Positions 1-10,716 of a DNA stretch of 64,000 nt are shown in pieces. A program made the position numbers and the translations under genes. Each line of letters starts with the position of its first letter. Positions within the stretch are counted from its first letter, which is position 1. Under the pieces are notes generated by a model that was not told where the DNA came from, ran no database searches, and worked only from the letters and a program-made list of their open reading frames with translations. Location of the stretch: positions 26,323 through 90,322 of the forward strand of contig MSJI02000789.1 in the NCBI GenBank assembly GCA_001931905.2. Reading direction: 5' to 3'. This DNA comes from Cladosporium sp. IMV 00045. Its lineage: Eukaryota > Ascomycota > Dothideomycetes > Cladosporiales > Cladosporiaceae.

Positions 1-1
1 G

Positions 2-2809
2 GCTTTCATGCGGTCCCATCTTTTCGGCCTCGCTGAGCAAGAACACGCTGAAGCATTGGACAGGCTCAACCATGCACACGAGCTTTCCATTTGGCTCTGT
101 CAAATGGCAGTTCACAACGGCATGTGGGATTTTGCTGTCAGAGTCAAGACGCAGCTCTACGCAAAGCACGATGACACCGCGAGGGCGTGGGTAGACAACA
201 TCTTCTGGCGGGAGATTTCTGCCAAACAGAGCAATCTCTTATCGAAAGCCGTCCGTCTCTCCAAGCATTATCGAATGCTCCTTCAAGCAGACTCTGTTTC
301 AGAAGAGTTTCAAGACTTTTCGATGAAAATCTTCAAAATTGCAATCGTAAACGAATTCACCGCAGCGAGTCCGCGCAGATGCTTGACGATGGCTACGGCG
401 AAGAAAACCCTCAAAGACGGCCAGATTCGCTATCTCGTAGGGCGAATCCAGCATACCAGCTCAAATCCACCGGCATTCTTTCACGAAGTGCTCACTGCGT
501 TGATTGAGTCAACTTCAAAGATTCAATACAATGACGCACACAAGACAGTGTCTTACATGTACAGACAATATCGTGCCATGTCTGGCGTCGTTCCGTCGGA
601 AGCTCTCCTTCTGCGAATGCTGCAAAGGCTCTTGCGGTACGCCGAAAGTGTAGCGAGAGTCAGCGAGTCGCCTTCCGCTCTCTCGATCGGCCTGATCCGA
701 GACGATTGGATCACCTTTCATCAGAAGCTCGACATCGAGGCATATCATTCAATCATGCGTTACTACTCCCGAATCGGTGATCCCGTGGCGGTGCAAGCTT
801 ATTACGATCTGCTCTGCGAAGACTATCCTCGGTACGAAGACCAGGAGAATGTTCTCTGGACTCTAGTGTCTGTCTATGGTCAAAGGGGAGAAATCCAGTC
901 TGCACAATCCGAGTTCGAAAAGATCCATGCTGTCGCTGCGGACGCCGGAAAGTGCCCCACCCTTTGGACTTGGAATGCATTGTTGCATGCTCACTCTCGC
1001 GCGGGCGACGTCGAAGGAGCATTGGCAAGCATGCAACGCCTAATCGATTCGGGCCAAAAGCCAGACTTCTACTCCTTTCACCCGCTATGTGAGGTCTACG
1101 CTGCAAGGGGTGATGTTGATAGTGTCGAGGACTTGATCGAGCAATACGAGGAGATCACCGGTTCCACAAGAAACACTGACCTATACTGCAGTGTGATGAC
1201 AGCTCATTCAAAGGCGCAGGACATTGCAAGCGTGCGGTCTACTTTGGGCGAAGTCGTCGCAAAGGTCAATGCTAACGAGATAGAAGGCTCGCTGACGGGG
1301 TGCTTCAACGTCCTACTTACGTCGCTGGCCCTGACTCGTAGAAGAGTCGAGTTTGAGAGAACATATCGCTGGATGCGAGCAAGATATCCACCTGACGTGT
1401 TCACTTATGCTGCCCGAATGCAAAATCTGGTCGGTCGTCGCAAAACAAGTGCAGCGCTGAAATTCATCAATGGCGCGATGCCCAAGCTTGGTCTGCAGCC
1501 TCAAGCGTTTCATTACGCCATCGTCATGCAGGGATACGTCAGACAGCGATTTAACAAACGGGCTTTGCAAGTTCACGCGTTGATGCTGCAGAGAAACATC
1601 AGACCAACGTTCAATACGGATGTTCTCTACGCGAAAGCCAGCGCTTTGTTTGAGACTAAGCGGGTATGCGGTATGGGCAAGGTCGCCGTCGACTACCCTG
1701 TCGATAAGCTTATAGATGCAATGCAAGAGATCTTCCGCGATCCTGCAGCTGGATATGCAGCCAAAGAGCCGCGAATGAGGTCCACGGCTGTACAGCATTC
1801 TCCACAGGCTTTTCTGTTCAGTAACTTGATAGAGGTCTATGGTGCCCGAGATTTGTTAGAAGGAGTACAGGTACTCCTGAAACAATTCACGGAGGCGGCG
1901 AATATGGGCTCGGAACCTCCACTGGGCTCGATGCCAATGCAGATCTTGACCGCACTCATGCCTGCGTACATTCGGGCACGCCGCTGGGGAGATGTTGAGT
2001 CGTGTTGGAAGCTTGCCAAAGAACAAGCGGACGCAGTCGTTAGCGGAAAAGTGGAGCCACATCTTAAGCCACAGGCGGCTGGCGATGAGAAAGCGGTCGA
2101 CATCATGAAGCTTTCTGTCGCCGACACCACTTTGAGCGAGCAGGTCTCCGATCCTGGCGATTCGAGCGAAGTGATAAATCGGCAAATGCAACGGCAAAAG
2201 AATCGACAACGTAGATTGCGCGAATCCAAGAAGCGCAACACTACTTGGAAAGATCCGGGATTGCGACTCATGCTTATAGAGCCTCTGAAACATTACATCA
2301 AGGCTCTGGCGTCTCAGTCTCGCATCTCCGAGATCATCTCCACCGTTGGCAGTGTTCTCAAACAAGGCTACGTCTTGGACAGGACCACGTGGAACGTTTT
2401 TATCGAGGCCCTCATCGGAACAGATCCTCCCCTCGCCCTCCTTGCTTTTCGACTGACCGAAAAGTATATGATACCCCATTTCCCCGGCTGGCAGAAGCGT
2501 AGACACAGAGTGCTCCGCTCGGATGAGGTTCTGGGCATTCAACACATGCGTGGAAGGCGCCACTTAGACCCCTCGTGGTTGTCACCGCGCTACACAACAC
2601 TCGTGAAGCTGGGTGGGAGTCTGCTTGAGATCCGCCGCAGGGATCTTTTGGGCCTGAACAGTACGCCCGACGACCCAAGCTTGGCTCGCCACGTTGGCAC
2701 GGCAAAGCAAATCCGCCAACTGGCTCCCAAAACTGCCTACGCAGTCCAGACTATCCCGCGCATACGCAGGGATGAAATACAGAAGAAGTATCTGAGGAGA
2801 GAGCTGTGA
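2..2809 (+). CDS. Pentatricopeptide repeat (PPR) protein, 5' end cut by window edge
   Basis: A long uninterrupted frame runs from the left edge to a TGA at 2807-2809; the first Met codon in view is at 8. The frame is still open upstream of it and no mitochondrial presequence is visible, so the true N-terminus probably lies outside the window. About 930 residues are visible. The middle holds degenerate 35-residue helical repeats of PPR style, for example blocks beginning TLWTWNALLHAHSRAGDVEG and PDFYSFHPLCEVYAARGDVD. A basic stretch (about residues 725-745, rich in Q, R and K) precedes a C-terminal helical part. Proteins of this family usually bind organellar RNA, so a mitochondrial RNA processing or translation role is an inference. 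I cannot name the orthologue. Confidence 0.85.
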   Translation, partial: AFMRSHLFGLAEQEHAEALDRLNHAHELSIWLCQMAVHNGMWDFAVRVKTQLYAKHDDTARAWVDNIFWREISAKQSNLLSKAVRLSKHYRMLLQADSVSEEFQDFSMKIFKIAIVNEFTAASPRRCLTMATAKKTLKDGQIRYLVGRIQHTSSNPPAFFHEVLTALIESTSKIQYNDAHKTVSYMYRQYRAMSGVVPSEALLLRMLQRLLRYAESVARVSESPSALSIGLIRDDWITFHQKLDIEAYHSIMRYYSRIGDPVAVQAYYDLLCEDYPRYEDQENVLWTLVSVYGQRGEIQSAQSEFEKIHAVAADAGKCPTLWTWNALLHAHSRAGDVEGALASMQRLIDSGQKPDFYSFHPLCEVYAARGDVDSVEDLIEQYEEITGSTRNTDLYCSVMTAHSKAQDIASVRSTLGEVVAKVNANEIEGSLTGCFNVLLTSLALTRRRVEFERTYRWMRARYPPDVFTYAARMQNLVGRRKTSAALKFINGAMPKLGLQPQAFHYAIVMQGYVRQRFNKRALQVHALMLQRNIRPTFNTDVLYAKASALFETKRVCGMGKVAVDYPVDKLIDAMQEIFRDPAAGYAAKEPRMRSTAVQHSPQAFLFSNLIEVYGARDLLEGVQVLLKQFTEAANMGSEPPLGSMPMQILTALMPAYIRARRWGDVESCWKLAKEQADAVVSGKVEPHLKPQAAGDEKAVDIMKLSVADTTLSEQVSDPGDSSEVINRQMQRQKNRQRRLRESKKRNTTWKDPGLRLMLIEPLKHYIKALASQSRISEIISTVGSVLKQGYVLDRTTWNVFIEALIGTDPPLALLAFRLTEKYMIPHFPGWQKRRHRVLRSDEVLGIQHMRGRRHLDPSWLSPRYTTLVKLGGSLLEIRRRDLLGLNSTPDDPSLARHVGTAKQIRQLAPKTAYAVQTIPRIRRDEIQKKYLRREL

Positions 2810-3402
2810 GAGGGCTGTGGGCTGTGTTTGTACTTTTTTCTTCTCTTTTCTTGCATAAGTCGATTGGCGCATACGTTTAAGCGTTCAGCGGAAGTACCTT
2901 GTATGAGTATCTGCCCAGGTGGTGCTACTGGCTTGTAAAATTAGTACATTTGTATAGATATGAACAATGTCCGAGTCCGTCCCCTTTCTTTGGACGGGTG
3001 ATTATCAAATATACTCGTTTGATGGAAAGCGAAGCGAGATATCAGCCTGGACATTGTCACAACAAGCAACCCCTCCACCATTGGAATTCAAAAGCTTAAA
3101 TGAGGTACCTCATCAAAGCAGTCAGTCGGCGGTACTTACCCTGCTCCCATGACTATCAAGCCACACCGCACCTACTGTGGTCTTCCTTTAGTGTCGGGCG
3201 GCAAGCATTATGAGCTTTCTTTGTTATCACCTTCCAACAACCAGAGCGAGTCTGCCTTCTGACCATACCTATGTTTTGTCTCTCGGAACGTCCCCTGATG
3301 CCGGGTCGGGAATGCTACCACCATGACCTGACACGAGACGGCATTCCGAGCGTTGTTTAGCAGATTCTATCCGCAGAGAGAAAGAAGTATTAATCGCGCA
3401 AG
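2810..3402. other. Intergenic, PPR gene to TOK1
   Basis: This stretch of about 590 bases has only short ORFs without protein-like character. It should hold the 3' end of the PPR transcript and the promoter and leader of the potassium channel gene. I see no clear TATA box or structural RNA. Confidence 0.5.
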
Positions 3403-5818
3403 ATGGCCGGCCCTCTTCGCGTAGACCCCGATGTCCACATGTGCTTAGACAACACCACACGTCCCGACCATGACCGGCGCAGAAGCAGCAACAGGCCACA
3501 CATGCGTCTTTGGGATCCCGCACCGCGAGACTGGAGCGACAGCCAGCCGCAGGACTGGTGGTTTGCTTCCACTGCCATCCCTTTGCTCGCGGCTACTCTC
3601 GGACCCCTGGCTAATGTGCTCTCCATCGCCGCGCTCGTGACACCCTGGCGGTCTTGCCTCATCACTGATGTCAAATCCGGCACGGCTGCAGCAGAATGCG
3701 CTTGGAATGGCCAGGGCGGTACGCTTGGAGATGATCTCGGCGGTCATCCTTTTGACGATCCGCGGTGGGCTTATGCGCTGAACATCATCTCTCTCATCGC
3801 CGGCTTCATCGGGAATTTTTTCTTACTTTGCAATTTCACCAAGCGCATTCGATACATCATCGCTCTGCCGGTCACGATTGTGATGTGGTACATTTCTACC
3901 GCTATCCTCATCGCTGCTACGGTTGCCATGCATGTCTACGCCCCTCCGATACGCCCGCAGCAGACTTACCACCAAGGCTTCTGGTACGCGGTGTTCGCTG
4001 CGATGTTGTACATGGTTTGTTCGATGATCCTCATGGTCAACATGCTTGGCCACCTGCTTGGGCACTATCCCCGGGACTTCGCTCTTCTGGACTCTCATCG
4101 GACCCTCATCCTTCAAACAATGCTGTTCTTCATCTGGCTTGCTGTTGGCGCGGAGATCTTCTCAGCAGTTGAGTCGAAATTTGGAGGCGGAAGCTTCACC
4201 TGGACTTACTCAAACGCATTGTACTTTTGCGAAGTCACAATTCTCACTGTCGGATTTGGCGACATCTATCCGACCAACAACGTGAGCCGTGGAATCATGC
4301 TCCCTTATGCCGTGGGAGGGATTGTCATGCTTGGTCTCGTGGTGTCAAGCTTGACGACTTTCGCCACTGACCTCGGATCTGAGAACATCGTACACAAGCA
4401 TGCCGAGCGTAGTCGAAATCGAACAGTCGGCCGGACCGTCACAAACTCAACCGAGTATCTGCATCGACAGGCGCAGGCACGCGGCGAGCATCCTGTCGTG
4501 TCTGCTCCTCTCAACGCTGCGGACACATCTGCCAACACTCGCATCAATGATAACAAGCCACGTGAGCGAAGCAACTCGCCAACCTCTCCTTCGTCTATCC
4601 TCAGTTTCACGCGAGTGGCTAGTGACCTCGTAAGCAAGGCCCGTAAGCCGAAGCTACTGCTGTTGCGAGAAGAAAAAGATCGCTTCGAAGCCATGCGTCG
4701 AATCCAAAAGGAGACTTCCGAATACCAGAAACGCAGCGCCCTGTGCTTTTCAGTCGTTGCCTTTGCTCTCCTGTGGTTACTCGGTGCCCTAGGTTTCTGG
4801 CTGTGCGAGCGCAAAGTCCAGGACATGACTTACTACCAAGCCCTTTACTTCTGCTACGTGTGTCTGCTCACCATCGGCTACGGCGACATGGCGCCGAAGA
4901 GCAATGCTGGAAGGCCGCTGTTCGTCGTCTGGAGCTTGATCGCTTTGCCTACCATGGCTTTCCTTGTCAAGTATCTAGGCGACACCGTCATTGGAAAATT
5001 CAAACGAGGTGTTTCTGCCATTGGAGACTTTACATTACTTCCGAAGCATGGCGCCTACCGACGGTTGCTGAATCACTACCCGCGGCTGCTCAGTTGGCTT
5101 CAAGCCCACAAAGACAACAAGGAATCTCAACGTCGCGTGGAAGACGGCTTTCCTATCGGAGTGGACGAGAGCGCAGACAAACAAGCTAAGACTTTGGAGC
5201 AGTTCGCTCGCGAATCGCCGACCCATCACGACTTAGCGAGACGTCTGGCAGACACGATCAAGCGTGTCAGCAAAGACGTCAAGAAACAACCAGACAAACA
5301 ATATAGCTACGAAGAATGGGTCGAGTTCACGCAGATGATTCGCTTCACAGCGGAGAAAGGCGACAATGACGACGATCATGGAATTGAAGTTGACAATGAA
5401 GAAGGCATGGTAGAATGGGATTGGATTGGGGAGAACAGTCCGATGATGGCGCGTGGAAGTGAAGCAGAGTTCGTTCTTGATCGCCTCTGCGAGAGCATGA
5501 GCAGGTACGTTCGACGAATTCCGGCTCGACAGCGCGATCAAAGCTCCCCGGTGGATTCTGTGCGGGCTGTTTCGGCAAGTGGGATGGCGAAACCTTTACC
5601 TTTGCCTGTTCAGCGGACACGGTCTGGCGGGAGGGGATACGGAAGGAAAGGAGATCCTGGACGAGGTGGTGGGAAGGGCGTGGTCAGAGGTGATGGAGAG
5701 CATGGAAGTCAAGATACGAGAGGCGAAGGATCCTAACCCGAGATTTGGACAATGGCCACAGCAGGAAAAGAGGGTGAAAGCTAAGTATTGGATAGCGGGT
5801 AGTCGAAGGTACATATAA
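3403..5818 (+). CDS. TOK1: Outward-rectifying two-pore-domain K+ channel, TOK1 type
   Basis: This plasma-membrane potassium channel has the fungal-specific 8-TM, two-pore layout. Hydrophobic segments lie near residues 52-80, 122-145, 151-180, 193-220, 235-255 and 296-322, then 447-468 and 505-530. The two selectivity filters are TVGFGD (about 282-287) and TIGYGD (about 490-495). A charged cytoplasmic tail follows. Without splicing the frame stops at 5736 and ends in an out-of-frame-looking Gly/Arg-rich tail. A GTACGT donor at 5505 and a pyrimidine-rich ...TTGCCTGTTCAG acceptor ending at 5613 would remove 109 bases and continue in frame to TAA at 5816-5818. The new tail is a charged helix (KEILDEVVGRAWSEVMESME). 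I prefer this spliced form: exons 3403..5504 and 5614..5818, 768 aa. The unspliced form is 777 aa. Confidence 0.9.
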
Positions 5819-6137
5819 AATAATTCTATCAAGAGTTCGATCATCCTTGCAAGATATCATGTTTGTCTCGTAAGCTCAACATATTGACTTTTATCAGACT
5901 TCACTTCACTTCACTTCATGAATTACGCTAACTTCACAAAATCACATGACTTACGTACAGCCTATCACAGCATTATGCCATTCACATGCTTCTCGAACAA
6001 GCTTTACCAATGCAGGTCACATGTTCCTTTGTGCGGCATGTGAAAGGTCCCTGCACCTTGCAGTCACAGCAAACATCGACTCAAGACATACATTGGATCT
6101 GGGATTTTGGACATGAGCATCTACCACGACACAAACT
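5819..6137. other. Intergenic, TOK1 to unknown acidic protein gene
   Basis: AT-leaning spacer of about 320 bases with a short (ACTTC) tandem repeat at about 5898-5917. No gene is seen. Confidence 0.5.
5898..5917. repeat. Short tandem repeat (ACTTC)x4
   Basis: Four consecutive copies of the 5-mer ACTTC, directly readable in the sequence, lie downstream of TOK1. It is a small microsatellite with no inferred function. Confidence 0.8.
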
Positions 6138-7334
6138 ATGACCACACGAGAAACATCAAGCATGGCCAAACTGCGACGCAACGCAATCTCTCTCGATTTT
6201 GAAGACGAGATAATACAGACATTCGCAACGACAACTACGAAAGCAAGATCAAGACAGCCATGCTCCCAGACAAGCAGCGAAACGCCTCCATCACAACAGC
6301 CTTCGAATAGCACAATAAGATCCGAATCTTCTGCCAGCGGCGAAGAGCACTACATCCGCATCGGCAGACGCACGGCCGAAGACGACGACGACGGCGACAT
6401 GCCGACGCAATGCCTCGTGGTGGCGCGCATCGAAGCGGAGCGAGAGAAAGTCACTTGGCTCGCCGTGGTGACCTGGCGCTTGAACGGTCTGCGCATCGGC
6501 ACGGTCAGCACGGGCGATCCGATTCGCGAGGATGAGGACTTCGATCTCAGCACGAGCCTTGATCCCGATCCGTACTTTTTCGCGAGGAATTTGCTCAGTC
6601 CTCCGAGTATCAGGAGGCATGTGTTGCAGCTTGTGAAAGACGGGAAGTTTGATGTGCAAAATGAGACGCTGGAGGACGATATTGCAGAGCGTGAGAGGGA
6701 TGAGGCGCAGTGGGCGAGGTTGGCAAAGGATACGGGTGCTGTTAAGGATGATGATGGCAATGAATGCGCTTTGGCTGGTGAAGATCCTGAAGAGCGGTTT
6801 TTGCATCATTGGGCGCTTCCGGTGGCTCTCTCGAGATCGATACTCCCGTTCCCTAAGGGTCTGCTCGCTTTCGACAATCGCGGTGTCGACGATCTTCTCG
6901 TCCATTCCATCAACGTCATTGCGACTTTCTCAAACCAGCTCAATAGCCATGATTTGCGATTGAGGAACTACATACAAGTGGAATTCGAGGCTGATGAGAC
7001 ACTGGAACAAGCCAAGCAGTACTTCCGCTTGGGAGAACCCTTTGGCGAGTTTCGGGGTCTTGAAGGTGCACGCCATCTTGGGCGTAGGCACTGGATGCTG
7101 GAGGTGTGGGTTTTGCCACAGTTGCGTGGCTGCTTGACCATGTTCAGATGGGAGGATGTACCGGAGTTGCCGGCGAGGGCATTTTGCGATTTGAGGACTC
7201 TACGAGAGGAGGCTGGTGGGAAGGCGAAGCTGTATGTGGAAGTGAGAATTGTGCCAAACCCAGATTGTGCCGGAGAGGTGGACGGTAGTGATGATCGGTT
7301 TGATGAGAGGTCGTATGTAGAGGACTCCGAGTGA
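6138..7334 (+). CDS. Protein of unknown function, acidic, 398 aa
   Basis: This is a single-exon frame from ATG 6138 to TGA 7332-7334. The first ~75 residues are Ser/Thr/Gln-rich and look disordered. An acidic run (AEDDDDGD, about residue 80) follows. The rest looks folded: TQCLVVARIEAEREKVTWLA (about 90-109), a segment with PYFFARNLLSPPSIRRHVLQ, and a Trp-rich part (HHWALPVALS, RHWMLEVWVLPQL). I recognise no domain, and there is no signal peptide or membrane segment. The length and the ordered alternation of hydrophobic and charged residues favour a real gene over a shadow ORF. The function is unknown. Confidence 0.7.
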   Translation: MTTRETSSMAKLRRNAISLDFEDEIIQTFATTTTKARSRQPCSQTSSETPPSQQPSNSTIRSESSASGEEHYIRIGRRTAEDDDDGDMPTQCLVVARIEAEREKVTWLAVVTWRLNGLRIGTVSTGDPIREDEDFDLSTSLDPDPYFFARNLLSPPSIRRHVLQLVKDGKFDVQNETLEDDIAERERDEAQWARLAKDTGAVKDDDGNECALAGEDPEERFLHHWALPVALSRSILPFPKGLLAFDNRGVDDLLVHSINVIATFSNQLNSHDLRLRNYIQVEFEADETLEQAKQYFRLGEPFGEFRGLEGARHLGRRHWMLEVWVLPQLRGCLTMFRWEDVPELPARAFCDLRTLREEAGGKAKLYVEVRIVPNPDCAGEVDGSDDRFDERSYVEDSE

Positions 7335-7729
7335 TGAGGTCGCTGTTGGTGTCGTAAAGGCCAAAGATAGCTTTGAGGTGTATAAAAGTGAGATTTGATG
7401 TTTCTTTGCCCTAGACCATGCATTCACTCATGTCCGACCCTACAAATTGGCACGTGAATGGCACGTCATTCGTTGAAAGACCACTCCCGGATCTCCAGGA
7501 ACAGAAAGTCCGAACCACGTTGGTGAATGCACCGCTAAGGATCGTGCTCCAAGCGCAAATCGCGAAGCTGTACTGTCACATGCAAACACTCGACTGCGGT
7601 CAGCCGTGAGCAGGCTCGAATGCAAGACACCTCGCGAACCTCATTGACGACATGCTAAGCAATCCCCGCGGATACGAAGGTCAGTCAATTTCCCTAATCC
7701 ACCATTACTTGTTGCACTCGTCGAAAGCA
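7335..7729. other. Intergenic, unknown protein gene to CCCH-cyclin gene
   Basis: Spacer of about 395 bases. It has small ORFs on both strands with no recognisable content and presumably contains the promoter of the next gene. Confidence 0.45.
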
Positions 7730-9908
7730 ATGGCCATCTGCCGACACTGGAAGAGGGGATTCTGCGAGCAAGGCTCCAAATGCAGCTTCCAACATCCAGA
7801 GACGGTAAGTATCTTGCCGAGTAGTACAGACTGCTACGATGGAAACTGGTGCTGCATCAGCCATAGTCCATCCATCATAGCTGTTCGGCACACTAACATA
7901 TCGCTAGGATCCTCCGCCTCCGAGAGCGGCGCCGCCACGACAAACAGCATTCTTACCTGGAAGACTGCCTCTACCCGCTACAGAAACGCGGCCTCCCGAG
8001 CATCATCACACCATGCTGCACCCAGACCGGCTGGCTCTTATAGAGCAAGAGGCGGCTGCGCCATCTCATGCTGCTTTCTCCAAGAGCGTGTCGTCGCCAG
8101 TGACTACGGGAAGAACAAGACCATCACCAGCATCAACACATGACACGACTTGGTCAAATCCGGCGACCATGATGCCTCCTTGGGATTATGTGTTGGCATC
8201 TAATGTTGGTGATGTGCCAGCGAGATCAGCACATGAAGTCCCCTCGGAGTGGAAAGCCGAGGGCTGGCCGATTGGCCATCCACAGCGAGCATGCTCCTTC
8301 GGCGACAGCATCGATAACAACCGCGACGATCCTCTGTTGTCTGGCTACTACTGTGACAATCTTCAATACACTCCCAGCAACATCGCCTGGCCCGTCAAGA
8401 TGGGCGCGCAAAAGCGCATGAGTAACGGCGAGGCAAAAGCGCCCGTTGGCCCTCACCCAAGTACGATTCGAGTCTCTGCACAATACCAAACCCAGGCCGC
8501 CATCGAGCACAAGCTGCAACCGCCTACTCTCGACCTACAGGAGCGTTCTATTGCAGAGGCCAAAGAAGACTCGCTACGCCTGCAAGGAGTGCAATGGCTG
8601 GACATAGTGCGCCGCGCCTTACAACTCCCCGTCCGCACTTATACCACCGCCTGCACCTACTTCCACAAGTTCAGACTCGCCCATCCACCAGGGACTCCCA
8701 CAGGAGATAGCTACATCTGGAGCGATGCCGCGGCAGCTAGTCTGCTCACGGCATGTAAGATGGAGGATACTTTGAAGAAGAGCCGGGAGATTCTGGCAGC
8801 GAGCTACAACCTCAAGGCTGCCTCTGCACATGATCACTTGCCTTCTGATGATCCCATGTTCGAGCAGCAGTCTCGCGTGGTCATCGGCCTTGAGCGTATG
8901 GTGTTGGAAGCCTCAACCTTTGACTTTCGAAGTCGAGCGCCGCATCACACTCTGACCAAGGTCGCAAAGACACTGGGCGGCGTTGAAGGGATAAAGCAAG
9001 TACACGATCTAGCCTGGACAGCTCTGACGGACATCTATCGCACTCTTACACCGCTGAAGCAGACATCTGTCACACTCGCTCTATCTATGCTGGAGCTTGC
9101 CGCGCGCCTCACCAACGCCGACCAAGTGCTGACGGCGCTAGAGAGGTATGACCTGGAGAAAGTCAACACAACTCGCGAGGAAACAATGGAGACCATTCTC
9201 GACTCACTGGACCTATACGTCCAGCACACTTCAGCTTCTATACTGGGCACTCGCTTCAGTCTTGACGACTTTTTGCGTCTTCGCCTAGCACTTAACAAAG
9301 AGAGCGAAGAGAACAGCATTGCTCGTCACTGCAAAGCGCCAACTCACGTATCCTCAACGACAAAAGTCCAGAACGGACACCCGACTCCTGTTTCACCACC
9401 ACAAAGCGACTCGAATCAACCAACACAAGCCCCAGTCGTGCTACATCACGCACCGCCATTTGCAGGCGGCACACTACGCTTCATGCTCAACCCACACCTC
9501 GCCCACGACGAGCGCGAACAAGTCGACAGCTATTTCAAGGAAGAATGGGAAGAATACGAAGAAGAAATCGAAGTACCCCTCCCGCGCACTGAGAGAAGAC
9601 ACGGCCCGCCGTCATCGCGAACCTCGTCTCGCGACAGGAGACCCGATGAGCGCCGCGACGACCGAGAAAGGCCACCTCGCGCATACGACGATCGCCGCGA
9701 ACGTGAGAGGGCGAGGGTTGATCGTGAGCGCGAGTATGAACGGGAAAGACGACCGCATCCCCGAGACCGGGATAGAAGATACGAGGATGAAAGGCGTGGT
9801 AGGTTTGATGAGAGAGATCAGAGGAGGTATGATGAGCGGAGATTTGACGAGCGTAGAGGGCCGCCGCCACGCGACGAGAGGCGATTTCCCCGTGACAATC
9901 GTCGATGA
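7730..9908 (+). CDS. CCCH zinc finger plus cyclin-box protein, RNA polymerase II CTD-kinase cyclin (Ctk2/cyclin K type)
   Basis: Exon 1 is 7730..7804 and exon 2 is 7908..9908. The 103-base intron has donor GTAAGT, branch site ACTAAC and acceptor GCTAG, and joining gives 691 aa in frame. Exon 1 encodes only a CCCH finger (C4-x7-C12-x5-C18-x3-H22). Exon 2 starts with a Pro-rich linker. It continues with a cyclin fold recognisable from RTYTTACTYFHKFR and WSDAAAASLLTACKMEDTLK. An acidic patch and an Arg/Asp/Glu-rich low-complexity tail (RDRR, DERR repeats) end the protein. The cyclin box resembles the regulatory subunits of CTD Ser2 kinases (Ctk1-Ctk2, CDK12-cyclin K), so it probably activates such a kinase in the nucleus (inference). 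Another transcriptional cyclin class is the main alternative. Confidence 0.85.
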
Positions 9909-10407
9909 GCTGAAAAAGCAAACGGATTTGATTCTTGCGCGAGGGCACACACCAAAGGTTTTGTACGCGCGGAATAGAGATACCCCTAATGAACTGTGTG
10001 AGCTTGAAACCTTCGAAGTCAAGAACATTTCTCAGCGACTTCACCTTCAATCTTCATCAACCACGCCCCTTCGCTATGGACAACACACTATACTCGCGTC
10101 AGTCACTGCCAGGCCAGAATCCAGCACGCAGCATCATAATGTCTTTGTCAGGGCAGTGCGCAACAACATCAGTTCAACAAAGACCGGCCTGACCAGATCA
10201 ATACAATACCGCCGAAGCACAAAGCCCTTTGTCTGCCTGAGATCGACCCTTTGGTCAGAACTCCATTGTAAAGAAACTTGCCCTTCGCGCGGTCGCATAT
10301 CCTCGTCACACAGTCAAGTCTTTCTTGACGCTATGAGATAGAAATAAAGCTACTGCTTACCACGAGTATACCAACCCACCCCAACGAACACAACAAAGAA
10401 CATAGCC
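9909..10407. other. Intergenic, cyclin gene 3' region
   Basis: About 500 bases. A +1-frame ORF overlapping the cyclin gene runs through to 10341, but its sequence is compositionally like an off-frame reading. No independent gene is supported. Confidence 0.45.
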
Positions 10408-10716
10408 ATGCCATCATTCGAAGGCAACACCGCACCGCCCATCACTCCACATACGCTAACCCAGCTCCTCCTCTCCCTCTGTTTGCCCATCCTAATCGTT
10501 CCCCTCGTCGCTGCAGCGGGATACTTTGTATTCCGATGGTTTCGCAACCGTAAGTGTGGTGATGGAAATGTTGAGAGCTGCGTCAAGGATAGTGGTAGCA
10601 GTAGTTCTGGCCCCGGACGTGCTTCTGGGAGTGGAAGTGAAAGTGAGAGCCAGGCGTTCGAAATGAAGACCCCGGCGTTGGCTACGAATAGTGTGCAGGT
10701 GCCGCGAGTGGGATGA
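10408..10716 (+). CDS. Small single-pass membrane protein, unknown function
   Basis: The ATG at 10408 opens a 102-aa frame. A short polar N-terminus is followed by one strong hydrophobic helix at about residues 18-43 (LLLSLCLPILIVPLVAAAGY is its core). Next comes a positive RWFRNR stop-transfer patch and a Ser/Gly/Glu-rich cytosolic-looking tail. A GTAAGT lies directly after the RWFRN codons at about 10550, so the tail could be altered by splicing; candidate acceptors follow within 60 bases. I know no family for it. The positive-inside pattern and conserved-looking start support a real gene, but it is short. Confidence 0.45.
   Translation: MPSFEGNTAPPITPHTLTQLLLSLCLPILIVPLVAAAGYFVFRWFRNRKCGDGNVESCVKDSGSSSSGPGRASGSGSESESQAFEMKTPALATNSVQVPRVG

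Noticed and set aside
9319..10341. 340-codon +1-frame ORF overlapping the cyclin gene end
   Set aside because: It overlaps the Arg-rich tail out of frame and shows no domain or conserved pattern.
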